Source: Bacillota bacterium (lineage in GTDB: Bacteria; Bacillota_I; Bacilli_A; RFN20; CAG-826). Taken from it: 64,000 nt of DNA. Shown one piece after another: positions 1 to 9,214 of this stretch (position 1 is the stretch's first letter; each line of letters begins with the position of its first letter). The DNA lies in contig JAEWMX010000015.1 of NCBI GenBank assembly GCA_023393065.1, positions 62,001 through 126,000 of the forward strand. The letters run 5' to 3'. A program made the translations under genes and the position numbers. Under the pieces are notes generated by a model, which worked only from the letters and a program-made list of their open reading frames with translations, was not told the origin of the DNA and made no database searches.

Positions 1-791
1 ACACAGTAGATGTGGGTGGCGCTTAACCGCTGAGCCGTCGACAAGACTTCAGCTGGCGACAAACTCTTGATAAAAACAATGTTTTTGCCGAAGAATGTGT
101 ACCATAAAAAGACGGCGACAAAGCCGAAGATGTGGTGGAATGGGACAAGCGCCATAATATTGATAGGACCCGGATGCATGATCTCTTTCGTCGTTTCCGG
201 CATGCCGTAAGCGGCATATATTTGATGGCAGAGGTTATTGCCGTTAAAGACCATCATCTTCGCTTCGCCGGTCGTTCCGCTCGAGCAGAAGATGACTTCG
301 TTGGCCCACGTTTCGGCAAACTTATAGTTTGCTTCTTTCTCTTCGATTTCGCTCGTTGTATAGCGAGGGACGCTATATTCGTTAATCTCATCGCAGACGA
401 TCGCTTTCGCGTTCGCTTGCTTCAAAAGGAGATCGGTATTGGCCTTGGGCAGGCGGGCATCGATTAGCAAAACGCGGTATCCGCAACTTAAAAGGGCCCA
501 GAACATGTGAATCCACATCGGTGAGTTTTTCATCTTGAGAGCGACGATTTCTTTTTTGGTGATGCCGGCGAGGACGATATCGAGCTTCGAGGCTAATTTA
601 AAGGTGATAGTGCGATATGTCTCATAGTTGTAACGGACGATGCGATTTTTGTCATCGATGTACGAGATAGCCGTGTCGTTCCGGTGTTTGTCGATCGCCA
701 TTAAAAAAATATCTTGCATCGTTCTCGCGGTCTTTAACAAATCGGCTACCGAGGCAAAATATCGTTTTATTTTATTGTAATCAGAATACAT
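1..791 (-). CDS. AMP-binding (acyl-CoA synthetase-like) enzyme, N-terminal part
   Basis: Reverse-strand frame open from an ATG at its right end to the window edge, about 263 codons, so the C-terminal half is missing. The translation carries the A3 signature of the ANL adenylating superfamily, FCSSGTTGEAKMM, near residue 170, followed by a region rich in PFHHIFGF typical of these enzymes after the phosphate loop. Enzymes of this family activate carboxylic acids as acyl-adenylates, usually giving acyl-CoA or loading a carrier protein. A Shine-Dalgarno AAAGGAG lies 8 bases before the start. The substrate cannot be told from this half; a fatty-acid ligase is only a guess. Confidence 0.8.
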   Translation of the reverse strand, partial: MYSDYNKIKRYFASVADLLKTARTMQDIFLMAIDKHRNDTAISYIDDKNRIVRYNYETYRTITFKLASKLDIVLAGITKKEIVALKMKNSPMWIHMFWALLSCGYRVLLIDARLPKANTDLLLKQANAKAIVCDEINEYSVPRYTTSEIEEKEANYKFAETWANEVIFCSSGTTGEAKMMVFNGNNLCHQIYAAYGMPETTKEIMHPGPINIMALVPFHHIFGFVAVFLWYTFFGKNIVFIKSLSPAEVLSTAQRLSATHIYC

Positions 792-852
792 TGTTTATGC
801 TCCTTTCGCATACAACACAATCTATTCTAAAAGAATTGTAAATTAAAGTATA

Positions 853-1353
853 CTACTTTATGATTTTGACACCCGGCGGAACATCGGCCCGGACGACGGC
901 ATTGACACCGATTTTGGCGTTATCGCCTATTGTTATATTACCTAATACTTTGGCACCTGCGCCGATGACGACATTATTGCCAATCGTCGGATGGCGCTTG
1001 ACTTTCTTTGAGGAGACGCCTCCTAAAGTGACTTGGTGATAAAGTGTTACATTGTCACCGATGATTGTCGTTTCGCCGATGACGACACCCGAGCCGTGGT
1101 CGATAAACAAATTGCGACCGATAGTTGCGGCCGGATGAATTTCAATGCCGGTTCGGCACTTGACCAGGCACATAATCCACTCGCCGAGAAACTTGAAGTG
1201 AAGTTTAGTCCAAAACCAGTGGGCGATGCGATAGTAGCGAAGGGCGATGACCGAAGGATATAGAAAAAAGATCTGAAAATTATTTCTAGCGGCGGGATCG
1301 CGCCGCTTAATCGAAGCATAATAGCCTTCTGGTTTTTCTTTTTTAGTCTTCAT
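853..1353 (-). CDS. cysE: Serine O-acetyltransferase, C-terminally short
   Basis: Makes O-acetylserine from serine and acetyl-CoA, the first step of cysteine synthesis. The 166-residue product has the DPAAR helix region, then the left-handed beta-helix with GIEIHPAATIGRNLFIDHGSGVVIGE (split here: IEIHPAATIG and IDHGSGVVIGE) and RHPTIGN motifs that carry the catalytic His/Asp area. I chose the ATG that overlaps the end of cysK by 11 bases, with AGGTG just upstream, over a GTG 27 bases earlier. The protein stops at VPPGVKIIK, about where family members continue with a VGIPA-type turn and a tail that docks into CysK. Transcribed with cysK. Confidence 0.85.
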   Translation of the reverse strand: MKTKKEKPEGYYASIKRRDPAARNNFQIFFLYPSVIALRYYRIAHWFWTKLHFKFLGEWIMCLVKCRTGIEIHPAATIGRNLFIDHGSGVVIGETTIIGDNVTLYHQVTLGGVSSKKVKRHPTIGNNVVIGAGAKVLGNITIGDNAKIGVNAVVRADVPPGVKIIK

Positions 1354-2236
1354 AGGCACCTGTCGAGATGTACTTGGCACCCCCGTCGGGAGCCACTGTT
1401 AGTATAACAGCATTTTTAACTTCGCTAGAAACTATTTCGCTAGCTAAAATGGCGGCGGCGCTCGAAATGCCGAGAAAGAGGCCTTGGCGGGCTAATTGCC
1501 TGGCTTTTTTGACGGCGTCGGCACTGGCGATTGAGATGATGCGGTCGACTTCTTTGGTTTCAAGAAGCGGGGGAACGAAACCGGCGCCGATTCCTTGAAT
1601 CTTATGCGGTCCTTTGGGAAAGCCTTGAAGGACGCGAGATTCTTCGGGTTCAACAGCGATGATATGCAAATTGGGATAAAATTTGCGAATGATGCGAGCT
1701 AATCCGGTTAGGGTACCGCCCGTGCCAACACCGAGCACGAGATAATCTAGCTTCGGAAAATCTCTGAGTATTTCTTCGGCGGTCGTCTTCATGTGCGCTT
1801 CAGGATTAGCGCGATTGCGGAATTGGTCGATGTAGACATAGCCTTCCTGCTCTAATTCTTTAGCTTTGGCGATAGCGCCTGACATGCCGAGAGTTGCTGG
1901 GGTTAAAATAATATGCGTACCATAGGCACGGAAGAGATCGACGCGCTCTTTAGACATGTTTTCGGGCATGATGGCGGTAAAGGAAATGCCTTTGCTGGCC
2001 AAGACGAAGGAAAGGCCGATGCCAGTATTTCCGGAAGTAGCTTCGACGACTTTGCTCTCGCTATTTAAAAGACCGCGTTCAAGCAGGTCGTCGACCATGC
2101 TGAGGGCGATGCGATCTTTGACCGAACCGCCTGGGTTAAACATCTCTAATTTTACATATAGTTTGTTATGGTTTATCGACGGCAATTGCAGGTGTGGAGT
2201 ATTGCCGATTAATTCGGTGATATGATTGTAAATCAT
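1343..2236 (-). CDS. cysK: Cysteine synthase (O-acetylserine sulfhydrylase)
   Basis: Condenses O-acetylserine with sulfide to cysteine using pyridoxal phosphate. The 297-residue protein starts ITELIGNTPHLQL, has the PLP-lysine segment NPGGSVKDRIA near residue 40, the substrate loop TSGNTGIGL near 68-76 and the phosphate-binding GVGTGGTLTG near 170. It is the first gene of a two-gene cysK-cysE unit, with AAAGGGGA as ribosome-binding site, and is divergent from fmt. Length is close to the usual 305-310. Cystathionine beta-synthase-like relatives share the fold, but the adjacent cysE makes CysK the likely role. Confidence 0.93.
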   Translation of the reverse strand: MIYNHITELIGNTPHLQLPSINHNKLYVKLEMFNPGGSVKDRIALSMVDDLLERGLLNSESKVVEATSGNTGIGLSFVLASKGISFTAIMPENMSKERVDLFRAYGTHIILTPATLGMSGAIAKAKELEQEGYVYIDQFRNRANPEAHMKTTAEEILRDFPKLDYLVLGVGTGGTLTGLARIIRKFYPNLHIIAVEPEESRVLQGFPKGPHKIQGIGAGFVPPLLETKEVDRIISIASADAVKKARQLARQGLFLGISSAAAILASEIVSSEVKNAVILTVAPDGGAKYISTGAYED

Positions 2237-2314
2237 TGTTTAGGTCCCCTTTGTTGTCTATAATAATATATTAGTTGATTTAGCAAGACAAACGAAACGA
2301 TATGAGGTGCGTTC

Positions 2315-3250
2315 ATGAAGAAAAAGGATTATCGATTAATATTTATGGGAACGCCCGATATCGCCGCGATCGTCTTTCAGGACATGATTGAAGACGGCTA
2401 TCGCTTTGTCGGTCTCATCGCCCAAAGCGATTCGCCGATCGGACGAAAAAATGTGCTGACCAAGGTTCCGACTAAGGTCGTGGCCGAAAAATATGGCATC
2501 CCCGTCTATCAACCAGAAAAAATTCGCCTCGATTATGAATTCGTCAAAGATTTAAAGCCGGATTTAATTGTCACTTTCGCATATGGGCAAATCATCCCAC
2601 AGGGGTTGCTTGATATTCCGCGTTTCGGGTGTCTGAACTTACATGGTTCAATCCTTCCCAAGTATCGCGGCGCCGCCCCGATTCAAAGGGCCATCATGGA
2701 AGGCGAGACAAATACGGGGATCACGCTGATGGAAATGATCGATAAGATGGATGCTGGAAAAATGTTTGCTAAAGCATATGTTGATATTCTACCTGATGAT
2801 AATTATTCGACTTTATCGTTTAAAATGGCTCGGGCCGCTTCTTTTTTAGCTCGCGAAAAAATACCTCTTTACCTGATTGGCAAATTGCCAGGCGAAGTGC
2901 AAGATGAAAGTTTGGTGACCTTCGCTAATAAGATCAAACCTGAAGATGAAAAACTCGACATCAACCTTCCCGTCGCGCGAATGATTAATCACATTCGGGC
3001 TCTAAGCGAAACTCCAGGAGCTTTTCTCTTGCTCAATGACCAAAAATTGAAAATATACAAAGCCGTCTACCACTCTTCAGACATCAGCGGCCCCCTCGGC
3101 GTCGTCGTCTCCTTAAAAGGCGGCATCATCGTCCAGCTTTGCGATGGGCAAATCGCCTTGCTCGACATTCAACTCGAAGGCCGCAAACGCCTCTTTTACA
3201 AAGATTTTATCAACGGCCAGAAAAATCTCCTCGGGACAACTTTAATCTAA
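2315..3250 (+). CDS. fmt: Methionyl-tRNA formyltransferase
   Basis: Formylates initiator Met-tRNA from 10-formyl-tetrahydrofolate in the cytoplasm. The N-terminal domain holds MGTPD (11-15) and the hallmark LHGSILPKYRGAAPI; the catalytic triad is visible as N108, H110 and D146 in NLHGS and DKMDAG. The C-terminal OB-like domain follows to residue 311, a normal family length. A GAGGTG ribosome-binding site precedes the ATG by 5 bases. In many Firmicutes fmt sits beside def or priA; here it is followed after one base by a helicase gene, so the two are probably cotranscribed. Confidence 0.95.
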   Translation: MKKKDYRLIFMGTPDIAAIVFQDMIEDGYRFVGLIAQSDSPIGRKNVLTKVPTKVVAEKYGIPVYQPEKIRLDYEFVKDLKPDLIVTFAYGQIIPQGLLDIPRFGCLNLHGSILPKYRGAAPIQRAIMEGETNTGITLMEMIDKMDAGKMFAKAYVDILPDDNYSTLSFKMARAASFLAREKIPLYLIGKLPGEVQDESLVTFANKIKPEDEKLDINLPVARMINHIRALSETPGAFLLLNDQKLKIYKAVYHSSDISGPLGVVVSLKGGIIVQLCDGQIALLDIQLEGRKRLFYKDFINGQKNLLGTTLI

Positions 3251-3251
3251 T

Positions 3252-5591
3252 ATGGATAATCGCCTAAAGCTTTCGGTCCATCAACTTGTTGATTTTGTTC
3301 TTCGCACTGGCGACATCGACAACCGCATCTTTAATCGCAGCTCGATGAGCGAAGGAACGCGAATTCACGCTTTCTATCAGAGTAAACAAGATAAGAACTA
3401 CTTATCCGAATATTTGCTCGGGGGAACTTTCTACGCAAGCGGATACACCGTATTTCTCGAGGGACGAGCCGATGGCATCATCGTCACCGGCGATTTTGCA
3501 ATTATCGACGAAATCAAGTCGACCGTCGTCGAACTCGAAGACTATCACACTTCGCAAGAAGCATGGCACGTCGGTCAAGCCCAGTGCTATGCCTTGATGT
3601 ATGCCATGGAGAAAAATCTCGAAAGCGTCGGCGTGCGCCTTACTTATATCCATCAGACCAAAGATGATAAAATGGTCAAAAACTATGTTTTTACCCGTGC
3701 CGAACTCGAAGCAAAAATCATCTCTTATCTCGAATCATATCTTTCTTTTTATAGCACAATCGTCCGCCGTATCGAAAAGCGCAACGAGACGGCTGGAACC
3801 CTCAACTTCCCCTTTTTGAACTTTCGCAAAGGTCAAAGGGAGTTGGCAAAGTATGCCTATGGCATCGCCAAAAGCGGCGGTACCTTGTTCGCCGAAGCTC
3901 CGACCGGCATCGGTAAGACGATTTCGACGCTTTATCCTTTCGTCCGTTCCTTTAGCGATGGCGTAAACGAAAAGATTTTTTACCTCACGGCTAAGAATTC
4001 CGGAAAAGAGGCGGCGTGGCAAGCTGTCGAACTGATGAAATCAAAAGGCGTTGAATTAAGCGAAGTGGTCGTGACCGCCAAAGATAAAATATGCTTTTGT
4101 CCAGGCAAAGCCTGCAATCCCGACGAATGCCCGTTTGCCAAAGATTACTACACCAAGATTCGCGATGTATTGACAAAATCGCTGGCCCGCTACGATGCTT
4201 TTGATCCCGCAAGGGTCAGCCGAATCGCCGCCGCCCATCATATTTGTCCTTTTGAACTGCAACTTGATATCTCCTTATATGTCGACATCATAATCTGCGA
4301 CTATAATTACCTTTTTGATCCACTCGTCTATTTCCGGCGCTATTTTGATAACGATGCCTCTCGCATGCTCGCTTTAGTCGACGAGGCTCATAATCTCGTC
4401 GATCGCGGACGCGACATGTACAGCGCCTCAATTGATTCGCTGGCTTTTGAAAAAGCTCGCAAAGCCGTTCGCAAACTCGAGCACAAGAAGATGAAAAACG
4501 CCGTTAATCGCATCGCCAAGTTATTTAAGGGACTGAAAGAATCAAGTCCTAGGGGCGAGACGATTATCGAAAACTTTGAGGCCAAGACAATTCGCGCTCT
4601 CGAAGCTTATTTATTGGCCGCTCAAGATGTCAATCGCAATCATCATTCGTATGTCGATGAAGACTTTCGCCAGTTTTTTCTCGACATCAATCGCTTCTTA
4701 AAAATACTAGAGTTCATCGATGATAGTTTCACTCTTTATGTCACCAACACTAACGATAAAATCGTTAAGATAAGTATTTTTTGTCTCGATCCGAGCCGTC
4801 ATCTCGCGCGAAGCCTGGCCCAAGTCAAAGGTCGTATCCTCTTCTCGGCGACCTTATCGCCTCATGACTATTACGTCGATGTGACCGGCGGTCGAAAGGA
4901 AGATCCAGTCTTGCTTCTACCATCGCCTTTTGACGCGAATAATCTCCTCTTGATGATCGCACCGACCGTATCGGTCAAGTACAAAAACCGCGCCGAGACA
5001 TATCGAGTGGTCGCCCAATACATCGAAAATTTCGTATCCCACAAGACGGGGAACTATTTGATATACGCTCCGAGCCACGCTTATCTAGCCGAGTTGGTCG
5101 AAATTTTAAATATCCCAGTTGAATGCGATGTCTTTATCCAAAATCGCGAGATGGATGATCTCGACAAGGAAAAATTCTTGGAAAATTTCGTTCTGAATCC
5201 GACCAAGACGACGATCGGAATCGTCGTGGTGGGCGGGGTATTCGGCGAAGGTATCGACTTAGTCGATGATCGTTTGATCGGTGTCGCGGTCATCGGCGTC
5301 GGCTTGCCGCAAATCTGCTTTGAGCGCGATTTGATTCGCGACTATTTTAATAAGCGCGGTCAGCAAGGTTATGAATACGCTTATGTCAATCCGGGCATGA
5401 ATCGCGTCATGCAGGCGGTGGGTCGCGTCATTCGCAGCGAAAAAGACCGCGGCATGGCCCTTTTGATCGACGACCGCTTTCTCAACTCTCGTTATCGCGA
5501 TCTCTTCAAACACGAATGGTCGCATTACGATGTCGTGATATCACCGGACGATATGGCGGAGAGCATCTCATCTTTTTGGAAAAAAGCATGA
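3252..5591 (+). CDS. PD-(D/E)XK nuclease fused to XPD/DinG-type DNA helicase
   Basis: A 779-residue fusion. Residues 1-165 look like a Cas4/RecB-type nuclease: H39, GRADG with D74, IDEIKST with E87 and K89, and QAQCYALMYA (109-118) match its motifs. From about 190 comes a superfamily 2 helicase: Walker A APTGIGKT (216-223), a cysteine cluster (C281, C283, C288, C293) like an iron-sulfur domain, DEAH box at 377-380, and motifs GEGIDLVDD and QAVGRVIRSEKDRG near the end. It follows fmt by one base and precedes lepA. The Bacillus DinG protein has a DEDD exonuclease instead of this nuclease. Probable role in DNA repair or D-loop/R-loop processing; the exact substrate is unknown. Confidence 0.85.
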   Translation: MDNRLKLSVHQLVDFVLRTGDIDNRIFNRSSMSEGTRIHAFYQSKQDKNYLSEYLLGGTFYASGYTVFLEGRADGIIVTGDFAIIDEIKSTVVELEDYHTSQEAWHVGQAQCYALMYAMEKNLESVGVRLTYIHQTKDDKMVKNYVFTRAELEAKIISYLESYLSFYSTIVRRIEKRNETAGTLNFPFLNFRKGQRELAKYAYGIAKSGGTLFAEAPTGIGKTISTLYPFVRSFSDGVNEKIFYLTAKNSGKEAAWQAVELMKSKGVELSEVVVTAKDKICFCPGKACNPDECPFAKDYYTKIRDVLTKSLARYDAFDPARVSRIAAAHHICPFELQLDISLYVDIIICDYNYLFDPLVYFRRYFDNDASRMLALVDEAHNLVDRGRDMYSASIDSLAFEKARKAVRKLEHKKMKNAVNRIAKLFKGLKESSPRGETIIENFEAKTIRALEAYLLAAQDVNRNHHSYVDEDFRQFFLDINRFLKILEFIDDSFTLYVTNTNDKIVKISIFCLDPSRHLARSLAQVKGRILFSATLSPHDYYVDVTGGRKEDPVLLLPSPFDANNLLLMIAPTVSVKYKNRAETYRVVAQYIENFVSHKTGNYLIYAPSHAYLAELVEILNIPVECDVFIQNREMDDLDKEKFLENFVLNPTKTTIGIVVVGGVFGEGIDLVDDRLIGVAVIGVGLPQICFERDLIRDYFNKRGQQGYEYAYVNPGMNRVMQAVGRVIRSEKDRGMALLIDDRFLNSRYRDLFKHEWSHYDVVISPDDMAESISSFWKKA

Positions 5592-5609
5592 AGTTTTATA
5601 ACTTCTTGC

Positions 5610-5615
5610 TATAAT
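5610..5615 (+). promoter_or_regulatory. Extended -10 promoter element of lepA
   Basis: TGCTATAAT gives a perfect -10 hexamer with the TGn extension 17 bases before the lepA start, after the stop of the helicase gene. No convincing -35 is visible; extended -10 promoters need none. A GGAAGAG ribosome-binding site follows. Confidence 0.55.
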
Positions 5616-5632
5616 ATTTCGGAAGAGAAAAT

Positions 5633-7441
5633 ATGACCTACGATCAAAGCCGCATTCGCAACTTCTCCATCATCGCTCACATCGACCACGGGAAATCAAC
5701 CCTCGCCGATCGCATTTTAGAATTGACGAACACGATTGAGAAGCGCCAGATGAAAGAGCAGTTGCTCGACAATATGGATCTCGAACGCGAACGCGGCATC
5801 ACCATTAAACTCAATGCTGTTTCACTAAAATACAAAGCCGATGACGGCATCACCTACGATTTCAACCTCATCGACACTCCCGGGCATGTCGACTTCACAT
5901 ACGAAGTATCGCGCTCGCTGGCCGCTTGCGAAGGCTGCCTTTTAATCGTCGATGCGACACAAGGCGTTGAAGCGCAGACGCTCGCTAATGTCTACCTCGC
6001 GGTCGATAACGATTTGACGATCGTGCCGGTCATCAACAAAATTGATCTCCCTAGCGCGATGCCAGAGGTCGCCCTTGATGAAATCAAAAATCGCATCGGC
6101 ATTCCGGTTGAAGAAGCGCTTTTGATCTCGGCCAAAACCGGTCAGGGCATCAAGAGTGTTCTCGAAGCTATCGTCAAATACATACCGGCTCCATCGGGAG
6201 ATATCAACGCCCCTTTGCAAGCCCTCATTTTCGATTCTTATTACGATTCTTATCGCGGCGTCATCGCACTCGTGCGCATCAAAAACGGACAAGTTAAAAT
6301 CGGGGACCGCATTCGTTTAATGTCAACTGAAAAAGAGTATCTGGTGACCGAGGTCGGCTACCATGCTCCCCACGAGGTCAAAAGTGAAAAACTCATGACC
6401 GGACAAGTCGGTTATATCGCCGCCCAAATTAAAGATATCAAAGATATATTCCCTGGCGATACCATCACTTTGGTCGATCGACCAGCTCGCGAAGCCCTAC
6501 CCGGTTATCGGCGCATCAACTCGATGGTGTTCTGCGGTTTATATCCCGTCGACAGCAAGATGTATCTCGATTTGAAGGACGCTTTAGAAAAGCTTGCGCT
6601 AAACGATTCATCGCTTGTTTTTGAACCGGAGACATCACAAGCTTTAGGCTTTGGCTTTCGCTGCGGCTTCCTCGGACTCCTCCATATGGATGTCGTCCAA
6701 GAACGGCTCGAGCGCGAATATGGCCTAAATCTCATTTTAACGGCCCCTAGCGTCGTCTATCGCATCAATTTGACCGATGGCTCGACCATCACTCTCGATA
6801 ACCCGTCCAAGCTCCCGGAGCCGACTTTGATCGAATCGATTGAAGAGCCGTATGTCAAAGCGGCGATCATGACTCCGAAAGAATACATCGGTCCAATTAT
6901 GGAACTCTGCCAAGAAAAGCGCGGCATCTATGTCGATCTTGAATATTTCGATGACACGCGCATGATATTAAATTACGAGCTGCCGCTTCTTGAAATTATT
7001 TATAATTTCTTTGATAAGCTAAAAAGCTACACGCGCGGTTACGCATCATTTGATTACAATCTCAGCGACTACAAAGCGTCCAAATTAGTGAAGATGGATA
7101 TTTTGCTCAACGGCAATGTCGTCGATGCTTTATCGAGTATTATCCATCGCGATTCGGCCTACAATCGCGGCAACTCGATTGTCAGAAAGCTCAAAGGTAT
7201 CATTCCTCGCCAGCAATTCGAAATTCCCGTCCAGGCGGCCATCAACGGCAAAGTGATCGCTCGCGCCGATGTCAAGGCGGTTCGCAAAGACGTCTTAGCT
7301 AAGTGCTACGGTGGTGATATCAGCCGTAAGCGCAAGCTTCTCGATAAGCAAAAAGAAGGCAAGAAACGCATGAAGACAATCGGTAGCGTCGAGGTCCCTC
7401 AGGAAGCGTTTATGACGATATTATCTATAGATGACGATTAA
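5633..7441 (+). CDS. lepA: Elongation factor 4 (back-translocase) LepA
   Basis: Ribosome-binding GTPase that acts on stalled or mis-translocated ribosomes. The G domain shows HIDHGKST (16-23), DTPGH (81-85) and NKID (135-138), followed by EF-G-like domains II, III and V and the LepA-specific C-terminal domain with GGDISRKRKLLDKQKEGKKR-type basic residues. Length of 602 is standard. In Bacillus subtilis lepA is followed by hemW and hrcA; here two extra genes lie between lepA and hemW. Confidence 0.97.
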   Translation: MTYDQSRIRNFSIIAHIDHGKSTLADRILELTNTIEKRQMKEQLLDNMDLERERGITIKLNAVSLKYKADDGITYDFNLIDTPGHVDFTYEVSRSLAACEGCLLIVDATQGVEAQTLANVYLAVDNDLTIVPVINKIDLPSAMPEVALDEIKNRIGIPVEEALLISAKTGQGIKSVLEAIVKYIPAPSGDINAPLQALIFDSYYDSYRGVIALVRIKNGQVKIGDRIRLMSTEKEYLVTEVGYHAPHEVKSEKLMTGQVGYIAAQIKDIKDIFPGDTITLVDRPAREALPGYRRINSMVFCGLYPVDSKMYLDLKDALEKLALNDSSLVFEPETSQALGFGFRCGFLGLLHMDVVQERLEREYGLNLILTAPSVVYRINLTDGSTITLDNPSKLPEPTLIESIEEPYVKAAIMTPKEYIGPIMELCQEKRGIYVDLEYFDDTRMILNYELPLLEIIYNFFDKLKSYTRGYASFDYNLSDYKASKLVKMDILLNGNVVDALSSIIHRDSAYNRGNSIVRKLKGIIPRQQFEIPVQAAINGKVIARADVKAVRKDVLAKCYGGDISRKRKLLDKQKEGKKRMKTIGSVEVPQEAFMTILSIDDD

Positions 7442-7477
7442 TTTAGCATAAGTTTAGTATTTTTTTAGTTTATTTTC

Positions 7478-7505
7478 TTGACACATTTTTTGTCTTGCTT
7501 ATAAG
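7478..7505 (+). promoter_or_regulatory. Promoter of the Fic-like gene
   Basis: TTGACA and TATAAG separated by 16 bases fit a vegetative sigma promoter. The next gene starts 21 bases after the -10, with GAGG as ribosome-binding site. The promoter separates this gene from lepA transcriptionally. Confidence 0.6.
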
Positions 7506-7525
7506 ATAGAGATGAGGACAATAAT

Positions 7526-8911
7526 ATGGCAAATTCAGATCTATCCATTCGCTTCACTGACGAGAGCTATTCGACACGCACTGATGTCATGCGCGCCCTA
7601 AATACAAGTTTGATCGATTCTATCTGGCGCAATATCGAAGAGTACCGGAGTCGGTTCAGCCGTATTTTATCTCTTAGAGATATCGCAAAGCGTCCCTTTC
7701 GCGTGACCTTCACGCCTAATATCACCGATAAAATAACGAACCTCGAGCGTAAATTTGCCCGAGCCATGAGCCAGTTCAGCCAACTCGATCGCAATGATTT
7801 GGAAAGAATATCTATCCAAAGGGAGAGCTATCGCAAAATTCTCGCATATTTTGCTCAGAAGAATAATATTTTGGCCACCGATGTCGATATCATGGCTATC
7901 ATCACAAATCAGAATTTTAATTCTGCGCATCAAAGCCTCGTCGATTATTACAAAACTTTAAGGCACTTTGAAGAGTATCATCACGATCCCATCGACGATA
8001 ACTTTCTCGCCGATTTTCTAGCGCGCATTAAAGGTCAAGACGAACTCGTCAGCTTCTATCGAGAAAAAGATTTTACTAGGCCGCTTCAAACCGTCATCGG
8101 CAAAGAATATGACTTTGCTCCGGCCGCGACCATCGAATTCTTGATGAACGACCTATTTGATTTTATCAATAACAGCGAAATCAGCTTCATCGTCAAATTG
8201 GTGGCCGCCTATTATTTTATCGACTATGTCAAACCATTTGACAATCACAACGAAGAAGTTGCCGCCGTCTTGGTGAAGAGCATTTTAGCCCACAATGATA
8301 TCGGAGATGTCAGCGCCTTCTTGCCAATTGAAGCCCTTTTTGCCTTGCGAAATGAAAATTTTCGCAAAATCTTTCTCGAAGTGCAAAAGACCAATGATTT
8401 GACCTATGCTCTCCTAGCGATTATCGATGTCCTCGTCGGCGAGATTCAGAATTTTTTGGATTTGATCACCCAAGTCAAGATGACTGAAGTTAAAAAAGAG
8501 TTCCGCTCCCTCGGCAGCGAAGGGCCTGTCGCCAAAGCTGTCAACGAACCAAAAGCTGAACCAAAACCGGTCATCAAACAAGACGCGGTGGTTTCATTTC
8601 CAAAAGTTGAAAAAGAGCGGCTATCCGAGGTCGGCGCCATGACACAACCCATCGAACTTCCAAAGGAAGAGGATGTGCGAAGCGTTATTAAAAACCTCTT
8701 GGAATCAAATCCGCTTCTGCGGCCGAAGCAGGCCGAGTTCTACGCTCGCCATCGCACGGTTGGAAAATACTATACGATCGCCATGTATAAAAAAGAGATG
8801 GATGTCGTCTATGAAACGGCGAGAACTTCAATGGACAATTTAGCCCAACTCGGTTATTATCGTCGTGAGAATATCAAAAACAAGTTCGTCTACACACCAA
8901 TAAAAAAATAA
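7526..8911 (+). CDS. Fic-like protein with degenerate catalytic motif
   Basis: 461 residues with no clear catalytic assignment. Around residues 225-255 the sequence AAYYFIDYVKPFDNHNEE aligns by position with the Fic/AMPylase helix motif (HPFxDGNGR): P237, F238 and N242 remain, but the catalytic His is K236 and the DG and GR pairs are replaced (N240-H241, E243-E244). Helical segments before it and a C-terminal winged-helix-like region (about 390-461) resemble the architecture of large Fic proteins. If related, it should not AMPylate by the normal mechanism and may be a scaffold or regulator. It has its own promoter and sits between lepA and hemW. Family assignment is an inference from motif position only. 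Confidence 0.5.
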   Translation: MANSDLSIRFTDESYSTRTDVMRALNTSLIDSIWRNIEEYRSRFSRILSLRDIAKRPFRVTFTPNITDKITNLERKFARAMSQFSQLDRNDLERISIQRESYRKILAYFAQKNNILATDVDIMAIITNQNFNSAHQSLVDYYKTLRHFEEYHHDPIDDNFLADFLARIKGQDELVSFYREKDFTRPLQTVIGKEYDFAPAATIEFLMNDLFDFINNSEISFIVKLVAAYYFIDYVKPFDNHNEEVAAVLVKSILAHNDIGDVSAFLPIEALFALRNENFRKIFLEVQKTNDLTYALLAIIDVLVGEIQNFLDLITQVKMTEVKKEFRSLGSEGPVAKAVNEPKAEPKPVIKQDAVVSFPKVEKERLSEVGAMTQPIELPKEEDVRSVIKNLLESNPLLRPKQAEFYARHRTVGKYYTIAMYKKEMDVVYETARTSMDNLAQLGYYRRENIKNKFVYTPIKK

Positions 8912-8926
8912 ATTGAGGCCCCAACC

Positions 8927-9214
8927 ATGAAACAATTACTGAACATCTTAGCATCATCCGGATGGGAAACTCCGGTCATCCTCTTTTCTCTACTCGGCTT
9001 TTTTGGACTCGTCGTCCTCGGCGTCATCTTCGCTAAGAAGCACATCAAAGGCCTACAAAGTAAAGACGATCAGCCCATCGACGAAGAAAAAGCTATCGAA
9101 GAAGAGCTCAAACGCGTGCTTGAACCGATTGAAGATGAAAAAATTCAAGAGGAGATGGCTAAAGCCACCCATGAAAAAGACCTCGGCTCAAACGAAGACA
9201 AACCCCAAGATTGA
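8927..9214 (+). CDS. Small single-pass membrane protein with acidic tail
   Basis: 95 residues: an N-terminal hydrophobic helix (about 18-37, VILFSLLGFFGLVVLGVIF) followed by KKH and a highly charged Glu/Lys/Asp tail to the end. This suggests a membrane anchor with the tail in the cytoplasm. TTGAGG lies 9 bases before the ATG, and the gene follows the Fic-like gene after 15 bases, so they may form one unit. It overlaps the likely hemW start by 44 bases. I do not recognise a family. Confidence 0.65.
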   Translation: MKQLLNILASSGWETPVILFSLLGFFGLVVLGVIFAKKHIKGLQSKDDQPIDEEKAIEEELKRVLEPIEDEKIQEEMAKATHEKDLGSNEDKPQD

